Assembly (NCBI RefSeq): GCF_036746095.1
Contig: NZ_DAIOEU010000014.1
Location: 19,004-83,003, forward strand
Direction of reading: 5' to 3'
Origin: Dyella_B sp036746095
GTDB lineage: Bacteria > Pseudomonadota > Gammaproteobacteria > Xanthomonadales > Rhodanobacteraceae
Length of the DNA stretch: 64,000 nucleotides
The notes under the pieces were generated by a model, which worked only from the letters and a program-made list of their open reading frames with translations, searched no databases and had not been told where the DNA came from. Positions 9,451 to 18,458 of the stretch are shown here, piece by piece; positions within the stretch are counted from its first letter, which is position 1, and every line of letters starts with the position of its first letter. The position numbers and the translations under genes are program-made.

Positions 9451-9478
9451 GCGATACTTGATCAGTGTTGCCTTAAAG
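9451..9478 (+). repeat. 28-bp interspersed repeat, copy 1
   Basis: A 28-base stretch beginning GCGATACTTGATCAGTG recurs inverted at 14953-14980, with 25 of 28 bases shared. Both copies are intergenic. Confidence 0.55.
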
Positions 9479-9540
9479 CGGACGGTAGCTAAAGTGACCA
9501 GCAGCACAATTGAATTGGCGGCGTAACGGTGAGGACGATG

Positions 9541-10323
9541 ATGCGAATCGGATCGGTTTTATTGGTAACCATCATGATGGCTACGATGGCTACCCAGGCT
9601 GTGGCCGGGTCCTGGCCGGATGGCAAGCGGGCGGCCGTGGTGCTGACCTATGACGATACGCTTGTTTCGCAGCTCGACGTCGCGATTCCCGCGCTCGATG
9701 CCGTCGGCCTCAAAGGAACGTTCTTCCTGATCGGCAGCAAGATTACGCCGGAGCAGATTACGCGCTGGCGGTCTGCCGCAGCCGAAGGCCACGAACTTGG
9801 CAACCACACCATTCGCCATGCTTGCCCACAGGCCAACTATCCGCCGGCGAAAAAGATCGACACCAGCGAAACGTACGACGTCGACACCATGCTGACAGAA
9901 ATCCGCACGATGAACACGATGCTGACGGCGATCGACGGCAAACTGCAGCACAGCTATGCCACGCCCTGTGGTCAGCACCTGGCCGGAGGTGTCGATTATC
10001 TTCCGGCGCTGCGCGCTAGTGGCTTGGTACGCTACACCCGAGCTGCAGATCCGTCAGAGCATCCTTTCGATCCGATGAATGTGCCGGCCCGCTTTTTCCC
10101 CTCGAACGCAACCGGCGCCGATCTGATCGCCGCAGTCCAGGATGCCGAGCGTAAGGGCGGGATGATCGTGTTCGGTTTCCATGGTGTGGGCGGCGATTAT
10201 CTCTCCGTATCCACGGAAGCCCATGCTCAACTCCTTGCCTATCTGAAAGCCCATGCCGACACCATTTGGGTGGCGCCGTTCTCGACCGTGGTCAGTTACG
10301 TCACCAGCCATCCGGGCCATTAA
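9541..10323 (+). CDS. Secreted polysaccharide deacetylase (NodB-type)
   Basis: The protein of about 260 residues has a signal peptide (hydrophobic VLLVTIMMATMATQAVAG). The NodB catalytic core has AVVLTYDDTL with the metal-binding Asp pair, GTFFLIG, and GHELGNHTIRHACP with the zinc-binding His residues. VFGFHGVGGDY supplies the late catalytic His block. Relatives remove N-acetyl groups from chitin-like or peptidoglycan polymers in the periplasm. ATGs at 9538 and 9541 are in frame; GAGGA at 9531-9535 spaces best to 9541. It stands alone but lies beside the glycan cluster, so it may modify its product. Confidence 0.87.
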   Translation: MRIGSVLLVTIMMATMATQAVAGSWPDGKRAAVVLTYDDTLVSQLDVAIPALDAVGLKGTFFLIGSKITPEQITRWRSAAAEGHELGNHTIRHACPQANYPPAKKIDTSETYDVDTMLTEIRTMNTMLTAIDGKLQHSYATPCGQHLAGGVDYLPALRASGLVRYTRAADPSEHPFDPMNVPARFFPSNATGADLIAAVQDAERKGGMIVFGFHGVGGDYLSVSTEAHAQLLAYLKAHADTIWVAPFSTVVSYVTSHPGH

Positions 10324-10530
10324 TGGGCGGCGCGGCATGACTTTGAGTCTCGGTGCGAATATTTGGGGTGGACGTCGGCTGCTGCCCATGCTGCATAGAT
10401 GTTAGCGACCTGGCAGTCCGTATCGCTTCGGCGGCCGCGATCACACTTGATCAAAAACGATGAAACCGAATCCAGACAGCGGGCAGGCCAATGATGTAAG
10501 CCTAATGAGGCGACGTAGTAGAGTTGCCCA

Positions 10531-11769
10531 ATGAAATTTATTGTGGTGACCTACGGTACGGAAGGCGATACACGCCCACTAGGCGTGTTGTGTCGAGCCC
10601 TGATGGATGCGGGCCACGACGTCCGATTGCTTGCGGACGGTGCGACATTGGGTTCCGCTGTCGCGCTTGGCATTCCAACTGTCGCGCTTGCCGGCGACAT
10701 CAAGGCGATGGTGCAGGAGGCGAACGCTACCTCAGACAGCGGCAGCGTCCAAAGCCTGGCGGCTGCGTTCAAGCGCATTGCAAATGCCAATACAGCTGCA
10801 TGGCTACGTGACATCGTCGATACTGGGCGGGGTTGCGATGCCATCCTTGTGTCGGGACTTGCAGCCTTCGCGGGATTGTCAGCGGCGGAGCATTTGGGTG
10901 TGCCGGCGATTGGGCTGGGGCTCATACCGATCACTCCGACTGCGGAGTTCGCTTCGCCCTTTCTCCCGCCGAGGCTGCTGCCGCGCGTGCTCAATCGATG
11001 GAGCCATCGCTTCGTCAACGCGCTTGTATGGCGCGTTTTCAGCGAGGCCACCAATGCAGCGCGCATGAGTATTTGCGGGTTGCCGCCGCGGCGTAAAGTC
11101 TTCGCTGATCATCCCATGCTGTACGGCGTATCTCCCAGCCTCTTGCCGCAACCTGAGGATTGGCCAGCGAACGCCCGCGTCTGTGGACAGTGGATCAACG
11201 CAACGCCAGAGTGGCGCGCGCCTCAAGATCTCGTCGATTTCCTGGATGCCGGGGCACCGCCGATCTATGTCGGGTTTGGCAGCATGGTGGGGTTTGATGC
11301 AAAGAAGTTGCTTGACATGATCATTGCTGCCGTCGACGGGAGGCGGGCCTTGATTTATCCAGGGTGGAGCGGCATGGGTACTTCGGTGTTGCCTGATAAT
11401 TTCCTTGTCATCGGCGAGACGCCGCACGACTGGCTTCTTCCTCGGATGTCGCTGGTGATTCACCATGGAGGCTCGGGCACCTCGCATTCGGCGACACGTG
11501 CAGGCGTTCCGTCGGTTGTCATACCGTTTGCTGGTGACCAGTCCTTCTGGGGAGAGCGACTCCACCGCGCAGGTATCGCAGACCGGCCGACCGGCGCGAA
11601 GCGAATTTCAGTTTCGGCATTGGCAAAAAGTATCGAGTTTGCCGAAAGCGCTCACGCGCGCGCTTGCGCCGCGAAGCTAGGTCACCAGATGGCAGCAGAA
11701 GACGGCAGCGCCGTCGCGATCGATGCCATCGAGAATTTTGTGCGCATGCGTCGACAGATCACTGCCTAG
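10531..11769 (+). CDS. GT1-family (sterol/antibiotic-type) glycosyltransferase
   Basis: This 412-residue GT-B enzyme starts MKFIVVTYGTEGDTRPLGVL, the N-terminal signature of sterol glucosyltransferase and vancomycin-type transferases. It ends with the nucleotide-sugar motif HHGGSGTSHSATRAGVPSVV followed by PFAGDQSFWG, the donor-binding block of family GT1. It has no signal peptide. Likely acceptors are lipids, hopanoids or small hydrophobic metabolites. A 200-base gap separates it from the deacetylase, so it likely has its own promoter. Its stop overlaps that of the convergent hydrolase gene. Confidence 0.9.
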   Translation: MKFIVVTYGTEGDTRPLGVLCRALMDAGHDVRLLADGATLGSAVALGIPTVALAGDIKAMVQEANATSDSGSVQSLAAAFKRIANANTAAWLRDIVDTGRGCDAILVSGLAAFAGLSAAEHLGVPAIGLGLIPITPTAEFASPFLPPRLLPRVLNRWSHRFVNALVWRVFSEATNAARMSICGLPPRRKVFADHPMLYGVSPSLLPQPEDWPANARVCGQWINATPEWRAPQDLVDFLDAGAPPIYVGFGSMVGFDAKKLLDMIIAAVDGRRALIYPGWSGMGTSVLPDNFLVIGETPHDWLLPRMSLVIHHGGSGTSHSATRAGVPSVVIPFAGDQSFWGERLHRAGIADRPTGAKRISVSALAKSIEFAESAHARACAAKLGHQMAAEDGSAVAIDAIENFVRMRRQITA

Positions 11770-12713
11770 ATTTTTGGAGATTCATTTCCTTCACTTGAAA
11801 CGGGCTTTCCATCGATGAAGTTGCGCACTGCAGATATCGTAGCCTCGGGTGCTTCCTCCATAAGCCAGTGTCCGGCATTCGGCACCACCAGCTCCGTGAC
11901 ATTGTCGGCCGCGCTGCGCATGACGATGGCTTCGTTTGAGCCAAACGACTTTGCGCCACCGATAGCAAGCACGGGCATGGTCAGCTTGGGGCTCAACGTT
12001 GCCTTGTTGTCCTCGGCGTCTTGCCGAATGGAACGGAACTGGGCAAAAGCGGAATGCATCGTGCCGGGGCGAGCGTAGAGTTCGGCATAGTGCTGCCGGG
12101 TACTTTCGTCGACTTTTGCCGGGTCCCCCGCAAAATCGTTCCAGAATCTATCCAGATAGATGCGTTCACGACCGGCCACGAGACGCTCCATGTCGGGGCC
12201 GCCAAGATCAAAGTGCCACAGCAAGGGAGAGCGCACTATTTGGTCCCACGGCGGCACGCCGGGCACCGGGGCATCCATAACCACCAAGCGGTCGGTATTG
12301 CCGGGGTATCGTTTGGCGTAGGCATAGGCGACCATCGTGCCAATGTCGTGTCCCACGATCACAGCATGGCCGATGCCCAGTTGCGTCAGAACGCCCTGGA
12401 CATCGGCTGCCTGGTTCTTCTTTTCATATCCGCCATCGGGGTGTGACGAAAGACCGAGGCCACGTAGATCGGGCACCACTACCGTATGGTCGCGAGCGAG
12501 GTTTGCCGCAAGCGGCTCCCACATATCGCCCGTGTCACCAAAGCCGTGAAGAAGCACCACCGCTGGACCTTTGCCGCCTACGCGGACATGGATCGTCGCA
12601 CCATTCGCCTTGATGTCACGCACCTGGAACGTCGACGGGTATGGTTTGACGGCCGCTGAAACGGGAAGGCTGAAGGCTAGCGCCAAGCATGCAGCCAAAA
12701 GAGCGCGGGTCAT
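11766..12713 (-). CDS. Exported alpha/beta hydrolase, epoxide hydrolase/haloalkane dehalogenase-like
   Basis: The 315-residue protein starts with a signal peptide ending near PVSAAVKPYP. The alpha/beta hydrolase core shows VVLLHGFGDTGDMW (oxyanion hole), PDLRGLGLSSHP, and VIVGHDIGTMVAYAYA. In the last motif the nucleophile is Asp, as in epoxide hydrolases and dehalogenases, and the catalytic His is in VPNAGHWLMEEAPE. It converges with the upstream glycosyltransferase gene, the two stops sharing CTAG. The substrate is unknown. The export signal makes a detoxifying or scavenging periplasmic role plausible. Confidence 0.9.
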   Translation of the reverse strand: MTRALLAACLALAFSLPVSAAVKPYPSTFQVRDIKANGATIHVRVGGKGPAVVLLHGFGDTGDMWEPLAANLARDHTVVVPDLRGLGLSSHPDGGYEKKNQAADVQGVLTQLGIGHAVIVGHDIGTMVAYAYAKRYPGNTDRLVVMDAPVPGVPPWDQIVRSPLLWHFDLGGPDMERLVAGRERIYLDRFWNDFAGDPAKVDESTRQHYAELYARPGTMHSAFAQFRSIRQDAEDNKATLSPKLTMPVLAIGGAKSFGSNEAIVMRSAADNVTELVVPNAGHWLMEEAPEATISAVRNFIDGKPVSSEGNESPKI

Positions 12714-13070
12714 AGATGGGGCTCCAGAGTAGTGATGAAACCATTGCCATAACTTCGAACTAGACCGTCTTGCTGGGCTTGGTAGCGCTCGCCCAAGCGT
12801 TTTCCAGTGGGATTTCGCGGATCCAAGTAGTGGGGCTGAGCGTAACGAATCCTAACGCCGCGATGATACCCACGGTGGGTTTCGGGTTCGCCTCAACCAA
12901 ATCTACCGGAGGTTTAGTCGATGCCGGGCGTGTCGCCGTACCGTGGTGAGTAGTAGTGATAAGGGAATCGGGGGGGAGGGCCTAGGTCTGCTTTTCCACC
13001 TGGAGGGAGAAATTGGTGCGATTTGCGTCCGTGGGGTCAGCCACTTGTAAATGCCCCACGCGCGCTCTAC
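12714..13070. other. Intergenic region between divergent genes
   Basis: About 360 bases without a credible gene. It must hold the promoter of the minus-strand hydrolase and that of the ArsR operon. The only structure seen is a short hairpin, ACCCAC-G-GTGGGT, near 12865-12880. Confidence 0.5.
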
Positions 13071-13090
13071 AGTGAACCATATGGTTCACT
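13071..13090. promoter_or_regulatory. Perfect 20-bp palindrome over the ArsR start codon, putative autoregulatory operator
   Basis: AGTGAACCATATGGTTCACT is an uninterrupted perfect palindrome. The chosen ATG of the regulator (13081-13083) begins at its centre. ArsR proteins bind as symmetric dimers to such sites, so binding would block both transcription and initiation. A homologous palindrome is expected upstream of related ArsR-SRPBCC units. Confidence 0.75.
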
Positions 13091-13443
13091 ATCAAGCCCG
13101 CCTCGACGCAACCTTCGCCGCGCTCTCCGACGTTACCCGGCGGGGCGTGCTGGAACAGCTCGGGAGTGCAGACGCCTCCATCAGCGACCTTGCCCAGCGA
13201 TTTGACATGACCCTCACGGGCATGAAGAAGCACATCAGCATCCTGGAAGAGGCGGGGCTCGTTGCCACGGAGAAGGTCGGGCGCGTTCGCACCTGCACGC
13301 TTGGACGGCGCCGGCTGGAAGAAGAGGCCGCCTGGATCGAGCAACACCGTCAGCTCTGGAGCGCACGCTTCGATGCGCTGGACGAGCTTGTCGAACACTT
13401 GAAACGCAAGGAGAAGGCAGATGCCCAACGTAAAAGAAGGTAG
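13081..13443 (+). CDS. ArsR-family winged-helix transcriptional regulator
   Basis: From the ATG at 13081 the product is 120 residues, with a winged-helix domain: LDATFAALSDVTRRGVLEQL, then the recognition helix region SISDLAQRFDMTLTGMKKHI and the wing VATEKVGRVRTCTLG. There is no cysteine metal site in helix 3, so this is the non-metal branch that usually pairs with SRPBCC proteins. A GTG 30 bases upstream is also in frame. The gene overlaps the downstream SRPBCC gene by 23 bases, and the palindrome over its start suggests autorepression. Confidence 0.92.
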   Translation: MVHYQARLDATFAALSDVTRRGVLEQLGSADASISDLAQRFDMTLTGMKKHISILEEAGLVATEKVGRVRTCTLGRRRLEEEAAWIEQHRQLWSARFDALDELVEHLKRKEKADAQRKRR

Positions 13444-13918
13444 TTCCGCCACGAACCGTACCACCGTGGAACGCAAGTCCGATCTCGAACTTGTCGTGAA
13501 GCGAACATTCAATGCGCCAGCGCACATCGTCTTCGAAGCGTGGAGCAAACCCGAATTGTTCAAGCTTTGGTGGGTTCCGAAGTCGGTGGGCATGTCGCTG
13601 CTCTCGTGCGAGATGGATGTTCGCACTGGTGGCGCGTATCGCCTCGTCTTCAGCCATCCGGACTTCGATCGACCGATGGCGTTCTTCGGCACGTACAGAG
13701 AAGTAACGCCGCACAAACGCATCGTATGGGCGAACGAAGAAAACGATCAGGGTGCCCTGACCACGGTGACGTTCGAAGAAAATGACGGCAAGACGCTGGT
13801 CACCTTTCACGAGCTCTACCCCACGACAGCGGCCCTCGAGGAAGCGCTCGCCGGTTCGGCGGAAGGCCTGCCCGAACAGTTTGCGCAGCTGGATGAGTTG
13901 CTCGCAGGCAGATCGTGA
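13421..13918 (+). CDS. SRPBCC/AHSA1-domain protein
   Basis: The 165-residue cytoplasmic protein has the AHSA1 (START-like) fold signature: VVKRTFNAPAHIVFEAWSKP, LFKLWWVPK, EMDVRTGGAYRLVF, FFGTYREVTPHKRIVW and a C-terminal helix ending QFAQLDELLAG. Members bind hydrophobic ligands, and those behind an ArsR gene are thought to act in stress responses, though substrates are largely unknown. Its 5' end overlaps the regulator, so the two form one transcription unit that may extend to the next hydrolase. Confidence 0.9.
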   Translation: MPNVKEGSSATNRTTVERKSDLELVVKRTFNAPAHIVFEAWSKPELFKLWWVPKSVGMSLLSCEMDVRTGGAYRLVFSHPDFDRPMAFFGTYREVTPHKRIVWANEENDQGALTTVTFEENDGKTLVTFHELYPTTAALEEALAGSAEGLPEQFAQLDELLAGRS

Positions 13919-13980
13919 CCACACCACGGCCACCGGCGTGTAACGCCGCGCTGGCCAGTTCGGCACCACGTGAGGACGAT

Positions 13981-14844
13981 ATGCTCAGACGTGATTTCCT
14001 GAAGACCGCCATGGCGACCGCAGTGCTGACTGCGGTCCTTCCGGTTCAAGCCAAGAAGATTCTTGCCGGTTCGAACGAGCATTTTGCCGACGTCAATGGC
14101 CAGCATGTTTTTTACAGCGTGCATGGCACCGGCAAGCCGCTCATTCTTCTCCACGGTGGCATCGACCCGGACTGCTTCGGAAGCAATCTGGCCGAACTGG
14201 CCAAACGCCGGCAGGTGATCGCCGTGCATCTGCAGGGACATGGACGCACCCCGGATTCGGACCGGCCACTGCGTTGTGAAACGATGGGCGACGATGTTGC
14301 CGCTTTGATCGGCCATCTGAATGTCGGCAAGGCCGACGTGATGGGTTACTCGCTGGGCGCCGACGTCGCCTTGCAGACCGCTATCCGCCATCCGGACGCC
14401 GTCGACCGGCTCGTACTCGTTTCCGCGACGATGAAGCAGGACGGCTTTTATCCGGAGGTAGTCACAACCTTCAAGCAACTGGAGACGAATGCCGCCACGC
14501 TCGGCGCTGGCGTCAAGGCATCGCCATTGGGGAGGACCTATCCCGGTGTCGATTGGACCAGGCTCTTCAGCAAGATCGGCGACATGACCAAACGCCCCTT
14601 CGACTGGAGCGCCGACGTCGCCAAGCTTCAGGCACGCACGCTGCTGGTCTTTGCCGACGCTGATGCCATCCGGCCCGAACACATGGTCGAGTTCTGGAAA
14701 GCACTGGGAGGCGGCCAGCGCGATGCCGGGCAAGATGGCTCATTGCGACCTGCAAACGCGCTGGCGATCCTGCCCAACACCACGCATTACACACTCCCCG
14801 TGGAGCCGATGCTGCCGGAGGTTGTCGAACGCTTCTTCGCGTAA
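13981..14844 (+). CDS. Tat-exported alpha/beta hydrolase
   Basis: Starting at ATG 13981 behind GAGGA, the 287-residue protein begins MLRRDFLKTAMATAVLTAVL, a good twin-arginine signal. The hydrolase core has LILLHGGIDPDCFGSN, HLQGHGRTPDSD, the nucleophile elbow VMGYSLGADVALQTA with Ser, and a C-terminal NTTHYTLP with the His. A GTG at 13915 overlapping the previous stop would bury the Tat signal and is less likely. It probably belongs to the ArsR unit. Tat export suggests folding, or cofactor loading, in the cytoplasm before export. Substrate unknown. Confidence 0.88.
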   Translation: MLRRDFLKTAMATAVLTAVLPVQAKKILAGSNEHFADVNGQHVFYSVHGTGKPLILLHGGIDPDCFGSNLAELAKRRQVIAVHLQGHGRTPDSDRPLRCETMGDDVAALIGHLNVGKADVMGYSLGADVALQTAIRHPDAVDRLVLVSATMKQDGFYPEVVTTFKQLETNAATLGAGVKASPLGRTYPGVDWTRLFSKIGDMTKRPFDWSADVAKLQARTLLVFADADAIRPEHMVEFWKALGGGQRDAGQDGSLRPANALAILPNTTHYTLPVEPMLPEVVERFFA

Positions 14845-14952
14845 TCCCATGGTCGCCATTCACGGGAAAGCAGGAACCTTACTTTGCTTTTGCATCAATG
14901 CAAATGGATGCCCGCTTTCGCTCACTGCTGTCCGGAGAAAATGGGTTCTGCT

Positions 14953-14980
14953 CTTTAAGGCAATATTGATTAAGTATCGC
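14953..14980 (-). repeat. 28-bp interspersed repeat, copy 2 (inverted)
   Basis: The reverse complement reads GCGATACTTAATCAATATTG and then CCTTAAAG, matching 9451-9478 at 25 of 28 positions. It lies in a gene-free stretch. Confidence 0.55.
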
Positions 14981-15165
14981 CGTCGTCATGATGTCGGGAC
15001 GGCTCGCAGCATGTGTTGTGTGGCGCCAGGAAGACTGGCCGTATTGCCAAGCCGCGCGGTGCAGCCTGCGGGCCTTCCAGACATCACTCCATCACTTTGA
15101 ATTCAACCTGTTGGGACCAGCCCTGTCTGTCCGCATGCCGCCTGCAAATGCAACGCTACCGAGTC

Positions 15166-15200
15166 GTCGCCCCTGCGAAGGCCGAGGTCCAGTGACTTTC
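15166..15200. repeat. REP-like unit
   Basis: The stretch holds GCGAAGGCCGAGGTCCAGTG followed by ACTTT, the same family as the elements at 17085-17160 and 18555-18597. These are typical Xanthomonadaceae REP sequences, here as a single unit. Confidence 0.5.
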
Positions 15201-15289
15201 GCGATCTTGATGGCCTTGACCGCCTGATCACATTGCGGCCAGGATGCTGCGCAGCGCATACCGATATCCAACCCAGCGTTGCAGCGTCC

Positions 15290-16867
15290 ATGACGAATGA
15301 AATCGCGAAACAGAAGCACGGCCACCGCGCCAACGACACCGTTGAAGATACGGAGGCGAGCGGCAAGATCTCACGCCGCGAATTCCTCACCGGTACGGCC
15401 ATCACCGCAGCCGGACTGATGATCGTGCCCCGCCACGTTCTGGGCGGGCCCGGCCATACGCCGCCCAGCGATCGATTGAACATTGCCGGCATCGGTGTCG
15501 GTGGCATGGGTATGCACAACATGCGCGCTCTGGCCAGCGAGAACATCGTCGCCCTGTGCGATGTGGACTGGCGCTATGCGGAGAAATCTTTTCGCGCAAT
15601 GGTCGAGGGCCTGGCGAAAACGCAGGCACGCCTCGACAAGGCGCAAACCGCCAAAGAACGCCAGGAGCTGCACGACGAGATCGAGCAGACCAAGCTGCTT
15701 GCCAGCAAGTTCGATTCGAGCAGGCGTTATACCGACTACCGCCGGATGCTCGAACAGCAGAAGGACATCGATGCGGTGGTCATTGCGACACCGGATCACC
15801 TGCATGCGGTGATTGCCAGCGCGGCGATGAGCCATGGCAAGCATGTGTATCTGCAGAAGCCACTTACTTGGTCGATCGGCGAAGCCCGCGCATTGTCCAA
15901 GAAGGCGAAAGACAATCCCAGGCTCGTCACGCAGATGGGAAACCAGGGGCACTCGACCGACGATGCCCGGTTGATCAACGAGTACATCGCGGCTGGGGCG
16001 ATCGGCGACGTTCGCGAGGTGCACGTCTGGACGAATCGTCCGCTGGCGTATTGGCCACAGGGTATTCCACGTCCGCAAGCCAGGCCGCAGCCGGACGACG
16101 CGAACTGGAACGAAGACGCAGTGATGGATAGGCTCGCCAATGCCATGGCCGGCAATTATCCGAAGCCGGAAAGGCTGGCATGGGATCTGTTCCTCGGCCC
16201 CGGTCCCGTTGTCGACTACCACCCCGTGTATCACCCGTTCAATTGGCGCGGCTGGGTGGATTGGGGCGTGGGTGCCATCGGCGACATGGGGGCGCATCTG
16301 ATTGATTCCCCGTTCTGGTCGCTGGACCTGGGTTTTCCCACGTCCGTGGAAACCGTCTCAACGCCATTCAACGGCGCGTCGTATCCCATGGCGACGATGA
16401 CGTATTACGAGTTCCCCGCACTCGGCAGCAGGCCACCAGTGAAGCTCACCTGGTATGACGGCGCATTGCTGCCGCCGGGGCTGGAAGCATTGGGAGCCGG
16501 GCAGATGAGCAAGGACGGCGGTGTGCTGTACGTTGGCGACAAGGGCAAGCTGATCCACGAGACCTACGGCGCGAACCCGCGCCTGCTGCCGAAGTCGCTG
16601 CATGATTCGGTGGGCACGCCTCCGCAACTGTTCGCGCGCATCAAGACCTCGCACGAGATGAATTGGGTGGACGCGTGCAAGGGGAGGGCGGAAGCATCTT
16701 CGCCGTTCTCGTACGCTGCACGGCTGACGGAGGTAATGCTGCTGGGCATCGTCTCCCTTCGCGCGGGCGGCAGGATCGAGTACGACGCGGCGAACATGCG
16801 CATCACCAACAAGCCGGATGCGAATGCGTTTCTGCGGCGCGAGTATCGCGATGGGTGGGTTGTCTAA
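15290..16867 (+). CDS. Tat-exported Gfo/Idh/MocA-family oxidoreductase
   Basis: From ATG 15290 the 525-residue protein has a twin-arginine signal after a hydrophilic extension: KISRREFLTGTAITAAGLMI. The Rossmann fold follows with LNIAGIGVGGMGMHNMRAL and VALCDVD, and the EKP-like block appears as VYLQKPLTW after VVIATPDHLHAV. The C-terminal substrate domain includes GVGAIGDMGAHLIDSPFW. An insertion of about 50 charged residues (AKTQARLDKAQTAKERQEL) looks coiled-coil. Periplasmic members act on sugars or glycosides with tightly bound NAD(P). The substrate is unknown. It is monocistronic. Confidence 0.92.
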   Translation: MTNEIAKQKHGHRANDTVEDTEASGKISRREFLTGTAITAAGLMIVPRHVLGGPGHTPPSDRLNIAGIGVGGMGMHNMRALASENIVALCDVDWRYAEKSFRAMVEGLAKTQARLDKAQTAKERQELHDEIEQTKLLASKFDSSRRYTDYRRMLEQQKDIDAVVIATPDHLHAVIASAAMSHGKHVYLQKPLTWSIGEARALSKKAKDNPRLVTQMGNQGHSTDDARLINEYIAAGAIGDVREVHVWTNRPLAYWPQGIPRPQARPQPDDANWNEDAVMDRLANAMAGNYPKPERLAWDLFLGPGPVVDYHPVYHPFNWRGWVDWGVGAIGDMGAHLIDSPFWSLDLGFPTSVETVSTPFNGASYPMATMTYYEFPALGSRPPVKLTWYDGALLPPGLEALGAGQMSKDGGVLYVGDKGKLIHETYGANPRLLPKSLHDSVGTPPQLFARIKTSHEMNWVDACKGRAEASSPFSYAARLTEVMLLGIVSLRAGGRIEYDAANMRITNKPDANAFLRREYRDGWVV

Positions 16868-17196
16868 AACAACAGCCAACGCCACGTTTCGCGTAGCCGA
16901 AACGTTTGATGCTTATCGCGATCGACCCCTTCCCTTACGGCAGTAGGGGAGGGTTGGGGTGGGGTTGCTTGGGCTTTAGCGCGCTGATGAATATCGACAG
17001 ACAGGTGTGATGGAAGCGGCCCGCCAGCGATATGCATGAGTGAGTGCCATGGGGGTAGCGCCAGTGACAGCCACTGTAAACATCGTCGCCCGGCGAAGGC
17101 CGGGGCCCAGCGTCTTTTTGAGGCGCCCCCAAAAAGTCACTGAGCTCTGGCTTTCGCCCACTACTGTCCAATCAATCACCGGGTAGCTCCGTCCAC
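16868..17196. other. Gene-free region between convergent genes, with REPIN
   Basis: About 330 bases between two converging genes. It contains the paired REP structure at 17085-17160, which could act as a bidirectional transcription or mRNA-stability boundary. No gene seen. Confidence 0.5.
17085..17160. repeat. REPIN: two REP units in inverted orientation
   Basis: GGCGAAGGCCGGGGCCCAGC at 17092-17111, running on to CGTCTTTTT, pairs imperfectly with the downstream segment AAAAAGTCACTGAGCTCTGG at 17131-17150 and the following CTTTCGCC. The central GAGGCGCCCCC forms the loop region. It lies between convergent genes. Confidence 0.6.
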
Positions 17197-18327
17197 CTAT
17201 GGCAGCACCGGGATCTGCGGTACGAGCCAGATGTTGTCGGCCGTGCAAGGTTGCATCGTCAACTGCGCACCGGCACTCCCCTCCGTCATGCAATACCCAC
17301 TGACATTGCTCTGTATCAGATTGCCGAACCCTTGAAGTGTCCAATACTGCCCGGCGCTACCGTTGCATGCATCGGCAATCACCACGGCACCTTGCGATGG
17401 ATCTGCGTTGGCGACATCCAGGCAAAGATTGCTCTGTAGCCGCACTGTGCCATCCTTCGCAAATACCCAGGCCTGTCCCTCTGACTTCTCGTCGCATGTC
17501 TGGGTGGTAATCGCCGCGCCACTGGTTTTGCCGTCACCCGCATCCGCGCAAAGGCCACTCAGTGCACCCACGACTTCACCGCGCGGCAAATTGCCGAAAC
17601 CGTTGAGCTGATCACTGCCGGGTGTGTAGGTGATGATGCTGGTGTTGCTGAAACCAGCGCACGTCGCGAGGGTGCCTGCACTGGAGACGGTAGAGGCGTA
17701 CTGGCCACCATTGCCGGTCGGCGCGCCGATCACCGCTTCGCTATAGGGTTGGTTGTAGCAGTTCGAATTGGGGGATTTCGCCTCCCGATAGGTCGTTCGG
17801 CCCACCATGCCTTGCGGCGTAATACTGGTGGCACCCGTCAGGATGCTTCCCAGCTTGAAAGACTGCTGGGTATGTGGGTCGGTAACCGTAGCGCCAAGCC
17901 ACTGACCGCCTTCATAAGCAACGTGGAACTGATAGTTCAGAGTATTTAGCCAGTGATAGGGCAGGCGGCAGGTGACGCGCGGGGAAGCTCCACCGTGAAC
18001 GGTGCAATAGCTGCCGGCTGCGCCGCTCTTGTAATGCGTGGCACCCTGCACCGTAAAGACGAAACCGGGGCCCAGGTTGGCATTGTCCTCCATGCCCGCA
18101 CGGCCAATGTCGCCGGTGCCGGATAGAACAAACCGGTTGCTCCACAAGACGTTCGCGCGATAACCCGGATCCGCCTCCACGTTGATGCCGAAATCTATTG
18201 AAGTCAGCGAGGTGACCGTGGAATCCCATTGGTATTTGGCGTACGTTCCGGGTACGTCGCCGGCGTGGGCGATGAGTGGAAACAGCAATAGCCAGGGCAG
18301 GCTGTACAAGCTCTTTGTCGCCTTCAT
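17197..18327 (-). CDS. Secreted protein with C-terminal ricin-type beta-trefoil lectin domain, copy A
   Basis: The 376-residue protein has a signal peptide (YSLPWLLLFPLIAHAGD). An N-terminal domain of about 200 residues holds YAKYQW, PGYRANV and VAYEGGQWLGATVTD. The C-terminal beta-trefoil lectin repeats are marked by LCADAGDGKTSGA, GQAWVF and LCLDVANADPSQGA then GQYWTL. The third QxW position is replaced (DNIWLV). It is a close paralogue of the next gene, and both start behind an identical GGAGGCAATC ribosome site. An extracellular carbohydrate-binding role is likely; no catalytic domain is recognised. It carries its own upstream block with a LacI-type operator match. Confidence 0.88.
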   Translation of the reverse strand: MKATKSLYSLPWLLLFPLIAHAGDVPGTYAKYQWDSTVTSLTSIDFGINVEADPGYRANVLWSNRFVLSGTGDIGRAGMEDNANLGPGFVFTVQGATHYKSGAAGSYCTVHGGASPRVTCRLPYHWLNTLNYQFHVAYEGGQWLGATVTDPHTQQSFKLGSILTGATSITPQGMVGRTTYREAKSPNSNCYNQPYSEAVIGAPTGNGGQYASTVSSAGTLATCAGFSNTSIITYTPGSDQLNGFGNLPRGEVVGALSGLCADAGDGKTSGAAITTQTCDEKSEGQAWVFAKDGTVRLQSNLCLDVANADPSQGAVVIADACNGSAGQYWTLQGFGNLIQSNVSGYCMTEGSAGAQLTMQPCTADNIWLVPQIPVLP

Positions 18328-18458
18328 GATTGCCTCCGTTGATTGTCCCCTTGTTGATGACGCTACTGGCTTGCGCGATCAACCGTTGCCTGGAAGCCGC
18401 ACAAGAGTTCGGGCGAACGCCGCTGCCACGCCGTGTGCTGCGGCATGTCGTGATTTAT

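Larger units (their letters stand above)
14845..15289. other. Gene-free region with two repeat types
   Basis: About 445 bases without a credible gene. It contains the inverted copy of the 28-bp repeat (14953-14980) and a REP-like unit (15166-15200). The promoter of the oxidoreductase gene should lie at its right end. Confidence 0.55.
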
